A DNA stretch of 64,000 bases from Candidatus Tepidiaquacellales bacterium OLB4/UTCHB1 (GTDB lineage: Bacteria > Bacteroidota > Ignavibacteria > Tepidaquicellales > Tepidaquicellaceae): the NCBI GenBank assembly GCA_002050165.1, contig MWSW01000010.1:1-64000 (forward strand), read 5' to 3'. Of the stretch, positions 8,568-16,813 are shown one piece after another. The number at the start of each line of letters is the position of its first letter. Position 1 is the stretch's first letter. The position numbers and the translations under genes were made by a program. Below the pieces are notes generated by a model. The model searched no databases and was not told where the DNA came from. It was given only the letters and a program-made list of their open reading frames with translations.

Positions 8568-10472
8568 CTATTTTTTAACAGTCGTCCAGTATTTGTTCTC
8601 AACTTCTCCCATGTCCAGCTTAATAGAATTATCTTTTTTTGCTTCTTCATATCGGGCGAGCTTTTCCGGATCGTTGTACCAGATCGATACTAATGTAAGG
8701 TAATTTCCGGTTCTTGAAATCATCCACTCGGGGTAACCGAATTTATTATGAAACGCTATCCTTTGATATGGAGCATACCACCCGAAGGCATAAGGTTGCA
8801 TTTCAGTTGCAATCTTATCAATTTCTCTGATGAGTTGAATCCTTTTCTCTCTGTCAAATTCAATATTGTATGCTTCGCAAAGTTCATTAATCCTGTCATT
8901 TTTAATCCCCGGCCAGTTTGTTGAGTTCTGTGCATCTGCAGTACCGGGACCCATCGAACTTTCCGGGTTTGGAATGCTTAACCCGGACCAGTTAATGGTT
9001 ATCATGTTGAAGTTTCTTTCGTTGCCGAGTTTAAAGTTCGTTGTTCCGTCAATTTCTCTGAGGATCAGATTAATACCGGCTTTCTTGCAGTCCTCCTGAA
9101 AGATCGTAAGGTACCTATCCGCGCCTTTTGTGTATGGTAATTCTAATGTAAGCACCTGTCCGTTTTTAACAAGGTAACCTTGATCATTTTTAGTTGTCCA
9201 TCCCGCTTCAGCAAGTAATCTGACAGCTTCATCGAAATCATATTTCATTTTTGGATTGTCAGGGTTTTCGTAAACCGATCCGGGAAAAAATGAATAAGTA
9301 AGAAAGTAGCTGTTATAAAAAAGTCGCTCGTTAAATAGTTCACGATTATAAAGGTGCGCAATAGCCTTCCTCATTCTGATATCATCAAACGGTGGTTTCC
9401 TCATATTGAAACAAATTCCTGAGACCCCGTTTGGTACTTCGTTAAAAATTTTCCTTTTGAGAATCAAACCTCTATTATATTCTTCAAAGTCAAACCTTTC
9501 CTCCCACCATTGAGCGCGGTTAACGCTTATTACGTCAAGTTCGCCTTTTTTAAACTTTTCAAATTCGAGACCATCATCCTGAACAACTTCGAAACGAATG
9601 AGATCAAAATTATATAACCCTTTATTTGCTTCACTATTCTCAGCCCAGTAATCGCTTCTCCTCCGGATCATGATTGAATTGCCTTTGTTTATGTCAGCTT
9701 GTTGAATTAAGTAGGGACCGGTACCGGGTACAAATTCAAATTGATACTTGTTAAGATAGTCACCACCGGAAATTCCTCCGATATAATGGGCAGGTAAAAT
9801 TGACATAGAAACGGAAAAATAGAGGAACAATCGCCAATTGAGTTCTTTTGTTTTTACTTTTACGATATACTTGCTGAGCGCGACAGGTTCCTCGTATGAA
9901 CCATACAAAATATTTGAGTAAGCTTCGAGGATACCCGGATCAACGAGCAGTTTCCAAGTTGCGATTACATCTTCTGAAGTTACCGGTTTACCGTCAGCCC
10001 ACCTTGCATCAGGATTGATCCTGAAAGTGTATTCAAGTTTATCTTCAGAAATTTTCCAGTGAGTTGCAAGCGACGGAATGTATTCTTCAGTTACCGGATC
10101 AAGGGAGAGAAGAGTTTCGTACATCAACCCTTCTGCCATACTATTGAAATATGAATTAGCATCTTTTCCAATGGTTCTGAGAGTTCCGGGGAAATCGGGA
10201 ATTGACATAACCAGTTGTCCACCTTTGACCGCATCCGGACTGCCGAGCTTGTTTATATCAACTTCTTTAACTGTTTGCCAACCTTCGCCGGTAAATCCTT
10301 CGCCACCGTCTTCAGCTGAAACTGACGGGTCTGCTCCGGGTGGTGTATCGAATTTTTTAATTGAAACCGTTTCGCTGTTAAAGGTTACCTGTCGCTTTTT
10401 TGTGCCACATCCGGCGATTATTACTGCAATCAGTAAGAAAATAGCGTTGAGAAGAATTTTATTTAATCTCAT
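8568..10472 (-). CDS. Peptide ABC transporter substrate-binding lipoprotein (SBP family 5), paralogue 1
   Basis: A 634-aa solute-binding protein anchored by lipid. The lipobox is VIIAGCG with cysteine 22. The mature part has the family 5 signature region (LATHWKISEDKLEYTFRINP, ARWADGKPVTSEDV, then the RKAIAHLYNRE segment) seen in DppA/OppA/YejA proteins. Residues 36-65 form an N-terminal block identical in sequence to the second binding protein upstream. It lies 37 nt downstream of its paralogue and 81 nt upstream of the first permease gene. The ligand is unknown; overall similarity to YejA-like proteins suggests oligopeptides. Confidence 0.93.
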   Translation of the reverse strand: MRLNKILLNAIFLLIAVIIAGCGTKKRQVTFNSETVSIKKFDTPPGADPSVSAEDGGEGFTGEGWQTVKEVDINKLGSPDAVKGGQLVMSIPDFPGTLRTIGKDANSYFNSMAEGLMYETLLSLDPVTEEYIPSLATHWKISEDKLEYTFRINPDARWADGKPVTSEDVIATWKLLVDPGILEAYSNILYGSYEEPVALSKYIVKVKTKELNWRLFLYFSVSMSILPAHYIGGISGGDYLNKYQFEFVPGTGPYLIQQADINKGNSIMIRRRSDYWAENSEANKGLYNFDLIRFEVVQDDGLEFEKFKKGELDVISVNRAQWWEERFDFEEYNRGLILKRKIFNEVPNGVSGICFNMRKPPFDDIRMRKAIAHLYNRELFNERLFYNSYFLTYSFFPGSVYENPDNPKMKYDFDEAVRLLAEAGWTTKNDQGYLVKNGQVLTLELPYTKGADRYLTIFQEDCKKAGINLILREIDGTTNFKLGNERNFNMITINWSGLSIPNPESSMGPGTADAQNSTNWPGIKNDRINELCEAYNIEFDREKRIQLIREIDKIATEMQPYAFGWYAPYQRIAFHNKFGYPEWMISRTGNYLTLVSIWYNDPEKLARYEEAKKDNSIKLDMGEVENKYWTTVKK

Positions 10473-10509
10473 AATGAACTTTTTTTATATTGGAAAAATT
10501 ACTGCAGGT

Positions 10510-12477
10510 TTACTCTTCAACAGACTGATAGTCAACTTTTTCCGTGCTTTCCGCATCACGCAGCTCCTTGATTTTCATCCAATATTTGGATTCCATATTG
10601 CCGATTGTCATTGATTTACTATTATCAGCCCTCGCTGCAGCGTAACTGTCATTTTTCTCCGGGTCAATGAACCATAGTACCGGTATGGTTAAATAATCAT
10701 TAGTTCTTGTTAGTACACTTTTCGGAAAACCAAATTTGTTATGAAAAGCTAAATTAATTGACGGATAATACCATGCTAACGCATAAGGGACAAGTGAAGT
10801 TTGAATACTGTCAATTTCCCTGATTATTTCAATTCTCCTTTTTCTATCGAATGTGATGTTGTATTCTTCACAAAGTTGGTCAATTCGTTGATTTTTTATT
10901 CCCGGCCAATTGGTTGTATTGGGTTCATCGGCAGTATTGGATTTTACGCTACTCTCAGGGTTTGGAAAAACCAATCCGCTCCATGCGGCATATAGGATTT
11001 CAAAATTCCGTTCGTTACCTAATTTGAAGTTAGTGGGACCGTCAACCTGTCTGAGATTTAATTTTATGCCGGCTTTCTTCAGGTCCTCCTGATAAATCGT
11101 GAGAAATTGTTCAAGCGCCGGTGAACCGTATGGCAGCTCGACTTCAAAAATTTTTCCGTCTTTAACCAGATAACCATCACTATTTTTTTGCGTCCATCCG
11201 GCTTCAGAGAGTAATTTAACGGCTTCATCGTAATTGTACCGGATTTTTATATTATCAGGATTTTGATAAGGCGAGTTTTCATAGTAAGAATCGAGCAGAC
11301 CGATCATATTGTCGTACAATCGCTCTTTAAATTTCTCTCTATCGAATAGATATGCAAATGCTTTCCTTATTCTGATATCATCGAAAGGTGGTCTCCGCAT
11401 ATTAAAGCATAAACCGCGCGTACCTGCCGGTTGCTCGTTGAATATCATTTTGCGCTGAATTAAACCTCTCTTCACGAGGTCGTTGTCCGCCAGTTCTTTC
11501 CAGTATTTTACTCTGGTAATCCCTGAAAGGTCAACTACATCAATATCACCCTTTTTGAATTTTTCAAATTCAAGGTTTGGATCTTTAACGATTTCAAATC
11601 TCACAAGATCAAAGTTATTCAATCCGGTGTTCCATCTCTCATTTGCAGCCCAATAATCGCTTCGTCTCCTGATGATAATGTGTTGTCCTTTCTGTATGTC
11701 TTCCTTTTGGATGAGATAGGGTCCGCTTCCCGGGATAAATTCGAATTGATATTTCTCAATGTATTCGCCTCCTTTCAAACCACTTATGTAGTGTGCCGGA
11801 AGTATTTGCATCGAAGCTGCAAAATAAAGGAATTGTCTCCAGTTTAAATGTTTGGTTTTAACGGATACGATGTATTTACTTAATGCGACAGGTTCTTCAT
11901 AAGTCTGATACAGAATATTAGTGTAAGCTTCGAGTATACCCGGATCAACGAGCAGTTTCCACGTCGCGATAACGTCTTCGGAAGTTACCGGTTTCCCGTC
12001 TGCCCAGCGTGCATTAGGGTTTATTCTGAATGTGAACTCTTTTTTGTCTTCGGAGATTTTCCAGTGAGTTGCGAGCAGTGGCATGAAGTCTTCGGTAATA
12101 GGATCCAGCGAGAGTAACGATTCATACATCATGCTTGCTGCTGCGCTGTTGAAATATGAGTTTGACTCTTTCCCTACCGTTCTTAATGTGGCGGGAAAGT
12201 CAGGAATTGAAAGTATTATTTCGCCACCTTTAATCGCTTCAGGGTTTCCGATTGTGTTATAATCCGTGTTAGTTTCCCAACCTTCGCCGGTGAATCCTTC
12301 TCCACCGTCTTCGGCAGATACGGACGGATCCGCTCCCGGTGGTGTATCAAATTTCTTAATTGATACCGGTTGAGTATTTAAATTTCTTTTTTCTTTTCTA
12401 TTATCTCCACAGGAGAATACAATAGATGAAATGATGATTACTAATAGTGGAAAGTAAAACGATTTGCTTAAATTCAT
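10510..12477 (-). CDS. Peptide ABC transporter substrate-binding lipoprotein (SBP family 5), paralogue 2
   Basis: First gene of the seven-gene operon, encoding a 655-aa binding lipoprotein with lipobox IVFSCG (cysteine 23). It aligns along its whole length with the downstream paralogue, sharing for example ARWADGKPVTSEDVIATWK, DPGILEAY and the SBP family 5 core, but has clearly diverged in between. This looks like an old tandem duplication that may give two ligand specificities to one permease. The 255-nt gap separating it from the divergent sugar dehydrogenase gene should hold its promoter. I could not define promoter elements there with confidence. Confidence 0.93.
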   Translation of the reverse strand: MNLSKSFYFPLLVIIISSIVFSCGDNRKEKRNLNTQPVSIKKFDTPPGADPSVSAEDGGEGFTGEGWETNTDYNTIGNPEAIKGGEIILSIPDFPATLRTVGKESNSYFNSAAASMMYESLLSLDPITEDFMPLLATHWKISEDKKEFTFRINPNARWADGKPVTSEDVIATWKLLVDPGILEAYTNILYQTYEEPVALSKYIVSVKTKHLNWRQFLYFAASMQILPAHYISGLKGGEYIEKYQFEFIPGSGPYLIQKEDIQKGQHIIIRRRSDYWAANERWNTGLNNFDLVRFEIVKDPNLEFEKFKKGDIDVVDLSGITRVKYWKELADNDLVKRGLIQRKMIFNEQPAGTRGLCFNMRRPPFDDIRIRKAFAYLFDREKFKERLYDNMIGLLDSYYENSPYQNPDNIKIRYNYDEAVKLLSEAGWTQKNSDGYLVKDGKIFEVELPYGSPALEQFLTIYQEDLKKAGIKLNLRQVDGPTNFKLGNERNFEILYAAWSGLVFPNPESSVKSNTADEPNTTNWPGIKNQRIDQLCEEYNITFDRKRRIEIIREIDSIQTSLVPYALAWYYPSINLAFHNKFGFPKSVLTRTNDYLTIPVLWFIDPEKNDSYAAARADNSKSMTIGNMESKYWMKIKELRDAESTEKVDYQSVEE

Positions 12478-12732
12478 TAAATAGGATATGATTGAGTGTT
12501 TCGATTGTCAATATAAAAAACGAATTTGAAAATTAATAGTTTTTTAAAACTGCCTTTGAGAATATATGAATACTTTAATTGATTTTTTCCTTTCCGGTTT
12601 CCGTGAGACGAAATATTTTCGTGGTAGCTCTTTTATTTTAACAAAATTTTTTTTCTGCTTTCGTAACTTTAATAAGTTTTAAAAAACTTTTTAAATTAGT
12701 AATATGCAGGCAAAATCAAATATAATTTACCA

Positions 12733-14187
12733 ATGAATTTTCAGAAAACACTCTTTCTTTTAGTTGCTTTTAGTTTTGTGATTGTTACAAACAGCGATGC
12801 TCAGTACAGCTGGGTATCAGCATTTCCGAACCTACCAACTTTCAGCAGACCGATTGACATGAAGTTACCACCTGATTCCACCAATCGGATTTTCATAGTT
12901 CAGCAAAGGGGAATAATATGGTATTTCATGAATACTCCGACTGTATCGGTTCGTGATACTTTTTTGAACATAAGCGACAGGGTAGAGCAATCGGGTTCCG
13001 AGACCGGATTGTTGGGCCTTGCATTTCACCCTGATTTTGCAAACAATGGTTATTTCTACGTAAACTACACCACAAATTCAGGGGGCAGGCTCTCCCGCAT
13101 TTCGAGATTCAATCTTGAAGCCGGCAATCCAAACAAGGGAGATGAAAGCTCGGAATTGATTCTGATTACTGTCTCTCAACCGTATTCAAATCACAACGGA
13201 GGCTGTGTTGAGTTTGGTCCCGACGGTTACCTTTATATAGCTTTCGGTGATGGTGGTTCAGGTGGCGACCCGGGCAATCGTGCGCAGGATGTTACAACTT
13301 TCCTTGGAAAACTTCTGAGAATTGATGTAGATACAACTCATGGCGCATTGAATTACGGTATTCCACCAACTAATCCGTTTGCGGATACAACCGCGTCTAA
13401 TGTAAAAAAAGAAATTTATACCTGGGGTATGAGAAATACCTGGAAGTTTTCGTTTGATAAAGAACTAGATAGCCTTTGGGCGGCAGATGTAGGCCAGACT
13501 GCTAGGGAAGAAATTGACGTTATCAGAACTCCCGGGAACTACGGTTGGCGGTGTTATGAGGGATTCCTGCCATACAATACTTCCGGATGCGGACCTTCGT
13601 CGAATTATATTTTCCCGGTTTTTGATTATCCGCGATCTGAAGGGATTTCAATTACCGGTGGTTACGTTTACAGAGGTACAAAATATCCTGAACTTCAGGG
13701 TAAGTATATTTACGGTGATTACGGTTCCGGGAAAACCTGGGCGTTAACGCATGAAAACGGAAATACTTCAAACGCTCTGCTTGAGGAAACAAATTTTTCG
13801 ATTTCATCTTTTGGGCAGGATAAAGCTGGTGAGCTTTATTTATTGCAGTACAGTTCTTCTGGGCGCATTTATAAACTTGAAGGACCGTCGAATGTTAACC
13901 CTGTCAATAATGAGACACCTTCGGAATACAAACTAAATCAAAACTTCCCGAACCCGTTCAATCCGGTCACGAAAATTAATTTCTCATTGCCGGAATCAAG
14001 CAAAATTTCGTTGAAAGTTTTTGATTTAAGCGGAAAACTTGTTCAGACTTTAGTTGATAACCAAACTTTAAATGCGGGTAATTATTTCAGCTCTTTCAAC
14101 GGTGATAATTTACCCTCAGGAATTTATATTTGCAGGTTCGATACAGAAAAATTTTCGGACTCAAAACGTATGGTACTCCTCAAATAA
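12733..14187 (+). CDS. Secreted PQQ-dependent sugar dehydrogenase (glucose/sorbosone dehydrogenase family) with T9SS sorting domain
   Basis: Likely an exported six-bladed propeller dehydrogenase oxidising aldose sugars. A type I signal peptide (about residues 1-23, ending SDAQ) is followed by the GSDH/YliI-like domain: GLLGLAFHPDFANNGYFYVNY, then GGCVEFGPDGYLYIAFGDGG, GDPGNRAQD, KLLRIDVD, YTWGMRNTW and ITGGYVYRG. The last 80 or so residues are a T9SS sorting domain (LNQNFPNPFNPVTKINFSLP through SGIYICRF to KRMVLLK). That predicts passage over the outer membrane and surface attachment or release. It stands alone and has a clear downstream terminator. Cofactor use is inferred from family; soluble GSDH relatives include members with other functions. 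Confidence 0.9.
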   Translation: MNFQKTLFLLVAFSFVIVTNSDAQYSWVSAFPNLPTFSRPIDMKLPPDSTNRIFIVQQRGIIWYFMNTPTVSVRDTFLNISDRVEQSGSETGLLGLAFHPDFANNGYFYVNYTTNSGGRLSRISRFNLEAGNPNKGDESSELILITVSQPYSNHNGGCVEFGPDGYLYIAFGDGGSGGDPGNRAQDVTTFLGKLLRIDVDTTHGALNYGIPPTNPFADTTASNVKKEIYTWGMRNTWKFSFDKELDSLWAADVGQTAREEIDVIRTPGNYGWRCYEGFLPYNTSGCGPSSNYIFPVFDYPRSEGISITGGYVYRGTKYPELQGKYIYGDYGSGKTWALTHENGNTSNALLEETNFSISSFGQDKAGELYLLQYSSSGRIYKLEGPSNVNPVNNETPSEYKLNQNFPNPFNPVTKINFSLPESSKISLKVFDLSGKLVQTLVDNQTLNAGNYFSSFNGDNLPSGIYICRFDTEKFSDSKRMVLLK

Positions 14188-14210
14188 CCGAGAGGTATAT
14201 TGCAATCATA

Positions 14211-14240
14211 AAGGCGGTTTTCCAACCGCCTTTTTTTTTA
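14211..14240 (+). terminator. Intrinsic terminator after the sugar dehydrogenase gene
   Basis: A nine-base-pair perfect stem AAGGCGGTT / AACCGCCTT closes a four-base loop and runs directly into a run of eight to nine T residues, 23 nt after the stop codon. It is the clearest factor-independent terminator in the window. Confidence 0.93.
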
Positions 14241-14375
14241 CGGTTATGAAATGAAGATTAATATAAAATAGTTAAATCCGGATACGAATGAAATTTTACA
14301 CTATGATTTTATCAAGCTCTATTTCAATGCTTATGCGTTTCAATAATACTGAAGAATTGATAACTTTACAGTTTT

Positions 14376-14596
14376 AATTTACAAACGACTCCGGCAGGAA
14401 CAATAATTCAGCCAGCGGATTACACCGTTGCCACAGGTGAAACAAGCTTTGATCTTGTATATAAGTGTAAATTATGATGACCCGGGAAATTTTCAGTTTT
14501 ATATTTGAAGCAAATTTGATATCTCGTTAATACCTGTTAAACTCAGGTGGTCACAAGTTTATAATTCAAGAGATTACAGGAGTTGTTATTTACTAA
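14376..14596 (+). pseudogene. Decayed coding remnant, possibly of a secreted protein
   Basis: The 14241-14632 gap has no intact gene, but pieces of it translate as plausible protein. One frame gives TTPAGTIIQPADYTVATGETSFDLVYKCKL and stops. A shifted frame continues DDPGNFQFYI, and another ends with SGGHKFIIQEITGVVIY and TAA 14594-14596. The pieces lie in order and suggest one former frame broken by frameshifts and stops. I do not recognise the family; the composition suggests a secreted beta-rich domain. It may instead be chance open frame. Confidence 0.3.
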
Positions 14597-14632
14597 CCGA
14601 ATATTTTTATTAACAATATTAAATTAAATAAA

Positions 14633-15364
14633 ATGAGAAGAGATATTTCAAAATGGTTTAGTCCGATCCTAAATAAAGATATGGAAATTGTAGCGTACGG
14701 TCATCATGGTTTTGCGCTTTTGCTGTTGCCGACGGCTGCTGCAGATTTTCTTGAGTATGAGAGGTTTCATATGATTGAAACGCTTGAACCATTCATTGAT
14801 GCAGGAAAACTAAAAGTATATTCCATTAATAGTATTAACTCTGAATCGTGGCTTAACGACGAAATGCCCGGATTTGCTAAAGCTCAGAGACAAGTTCAAT
14901 TCAATGACTATGTAAATTTTGAAGTCGTGCCTTACATTAACAATGACTGTAAAGGTGAAGTCCCGGTTTACTTATCAGGCGCATCGCTTGGCGCGCTTCA
15001 TTCCGCAAATATTTTTTTCCGCCGACCGGATATTTACGCCGGTTTTATCGCTATGAGCGGTTCATACGATTTGAAGGATTACACAAAAGGTTACTTTGAT
15101 GATACTGTTTATTTCAATTCACCTTTAGATTATTTACCTCGTCTGGAAGATGAAAATATCCTGAACCAAATGAGGTTTCACAAGAAATTAATAATTGCGA
15201 CCGGGCAGGGGAACTACGAAAATCCTCAGTCATCAAAAACTCTTTCAGCGGTTTTGGATTCGAAAAACATTCCGCATGAACTAGATATTTGGGGTCACGA
15301 TATGCCGCACGACTGGCCAACTTGGAGGAAAATGTTACCTTATTTTATCGAAACCCGATTTTAA
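14633..15364 (+). CDS. Alpha/beta-hydrolase, esterase superfamily (COG4947-like)
   Basis: A 243-aa cytoplasmic protein of the esterase-like alpha/beta hydrolases. The nucleophile elbow is GASLG with serine 118. The acid residue is probably in the following loops and the histidine in WGHDMPHDWPTW near residues 228-234. The N-terminal half (GYGHHGFALLLLPTAAADFLEYERF-like phrase around 21-45) is typical of the uncharacterised COG4947 group, which is often filed with esterase D. It ends 5 nt before glycogen synthase, so the two are probably one transcript. That hints at a carbohydrate-linked substrate, but the substrate is unknown. Confidence 0.85.
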   Translation: MRRDISKWFSPILNKDMEIVAYGHHGFALLLLPTAAADFLEYERFHMIETLEPFIDAGKLKVYSINSINSESWLNDEMPGFAKAQRQVQFNDYVNFEVVPYINNDCKGEVPVYLSGASLGALHSANIFFRRPDIYAGFIAMSGSYDLKDYTKGYFDDTVYFNSPLDYLPRLEDENILNQMRFHKKLIIATGQGNYENPQSSKTLSAVLDSKNIPHELDIWGHDMPHDWPTWRKMLPYFIETRF

Positions 15365-15369
15365 CTGTA

Positions 15370-16812
15370 ATGAAAGTTGCTTTTCTTACCTCAGAATGTT
15401 TCCCTTACGTAAAAACCGGAGGGCTGGGTGATGTCGCCGGTGCTTTGCCGAAAGCACTATACCAATCGGGTTGTGAAGTGAAAGTGTTTCTACCATTGTA
15501 CGGGGGAATAAAAGTTCAAGACCATGGAATTAAGCGGATTGACGAATTCAGCAATATTTCAGTTCATCTTGCGGGAAAAGATTTAAACTTTTCAGTATTT
15601 CATACTACATTGCCCGGTGCCGAGGTGGAGGTTTACTTTATAGATTGCCCGTATTATTACCACCGTAACCTACCATATACAAACGATTCCGACGAAGATG
15701 AAAGGTTTCTCCTGTTTCAAAATGCAAGTTTGATGACATTGCAAAGATTGAAGTGGGCGCCTGATGTTATCCATTGCAACGATTGGCAAACCGGCCTCAT
15801 TCCGGTTTACTTGAAAACAAATTATGCATGGGACAGGTTGTTCGGCGAATCAAGATCTTTGTTGTCAATTCATAATATAGGATATCAGGGGCGATTTCCT
15901 GAAAGTACTGTTGCAAAATCGGGTTTGGATAGGAACTTGTACCTGAACGCCGGTCCGCTCGAATTTCATTCCACTTTCAGTTTTTTAAAATCGGGGATAA
16001 TGTACGCCGACAAAATTTCAACTGTGAGTCCGACTTATGCCAGAGAAATCCAAACCGAGGAGTACGGTGCCGGTATGGACGGGGTTTTGCGCTCCAGAAG
16101 TAACGATCTTATAGGAATTTTAAACGGAATAGATATTGACCTTTGGAATCCTGCAAAGGATAAATTTATCAAAAGTCAGTACACGGCAGAAACACTTGAA
16201 ATGAAGGAAGAAAATAAAAAGAATCTGCTTGAAAGAGTAAACATAGAATATGCTGAAAATCAGCCAGTACTTGGAATTGTATCACGACTTGCTGGTCAAA
16301 AGGGAATTAATTTATTACAACCAATAATAAATCATATCATGTCGCTGCCTGTTAGGTTTGTTGTTTTAGGCAGTGGTGAAGAGCAGTACGAACAATTTTT
16401 ATCTGCAGCTGAGTCAAGTTTTGAAGGAAGGTTCTGCGCATATTTGGGTTACAACAACGAACTATCGCACTTGATTACTGCAGGTGCGGATATATTTCTC
16501 ATGCCGTCGAGATATGAACCTTGTGGACTGAATCAAATGTATTCGCTCAGGTACGGTACTGTCCCGGTTGTTCGAAAAACCGGCGGGTTAGCTGATACAG
16601 TTATGGACTACCATGAATATTATGAAAAGGGGAATGGTTTTTCGTTTAACGAATATTCGTCAGCTGCTCTGCTTTCAACAATTCAGCGGGCAGTTGATAT
16701 TTATTACCAAAAAGATATATGGAGCGGGATACAACGCCGCGGAATGTTAGAGGACTTTTCGTGGAAAAAATCCGCAGAGAAATATCTGGATGTTTATAAA
16801 AGTCTGATGTAA
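15370..16812 (+). CDS. glgA: Glycogen synthase (ADP-glucose type, GT5)
   Basis: Transfers glucose from ADP-glucose to growing alpha-1,4-glucan. The N-terminus MKVAFLTSECFPYVKTGGLG carries the KTGG nucleotide-sugar motif at residues 15-18. The GT-B C-terminal half has FLMPSRYEPCGLNQMYS with the catalytic glutamate region, followed by the GGLADTV phosphate-binding loop. Length (480 aa) is normal. I chose the ATG at 15370, although the open frame extends back to 15289, because the family begins MKV/MKI directly before the first beta strand and the longer version would overlap the esterase gene. No other glycogen gene is in the window. It converges on the metallo-beta-lactamase gene with a 1-nt gap. 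Confidence 0.96.
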   Translation: MKVAFLTSECFPYVKTGGLGDVAGALPKALYQSGCEVKVFLPLYGGIKVQDHGIKRIDEFSNISVHLAGKDLNFSVFHTTLPGAEVEVYFIDCPYYYHRNLPYTNDSDEDERFLLFQNASLMTLQRLKWAPDVIHCNDWQTGLIPVYLKTNYAWDRLFGESRSLLSIHNIGYQGRFPESTVAKSGLDRNLYLNAGPLEFHSTFSFLKSGIMYADKISTVSPTYAREIQTEEYGAGMDGVLRSRSNDLIGILNGIDIDLWNPAKDKFIKSQYTAETLEMKEENKKNLLERVNIEYAENQPVLGIVSRLAGQKGINLLQPIINHIMSLPVRFVVLGSGEEQYEQFLSAAESSFEGRFCAYLGYNNELSHLITAGADIFLMPSRYEPCGLNQMYSLRYGTVPVVRKTGGLADTVMDYHEYYEKGNGFSFNEYSSAALLSTIQRAVDIYYQKDIWSGIQRRGMLEDFSWKKSAEKYLDVYKSLM

Positions 16813-16813
16813 C

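Noticed and set aside
10078-10614. 178-codon open frame on the plus strand opposite the first peptide-binding protein gene
   Set aside because: It lies almost wholly antisense to a well-conserved coding gene, shows no recognisable protein signature and looks like a shadow of the real frame.
12670-12690. AT-rich palindromic sequence (AAGTTTTAAAAAACTT) in the intergenic region
   Set aside because: Could be an operator but is indistinguishable from AT-rich background and has no other copy noted.
15289-15369. Upstream extension of glycogen synthase in the same frame
   Set aside because: It would overlap the esterase gene and add 27 residues that do not resemble the family N-terminus; the ATG at 15370 fits the conserved MKV start.
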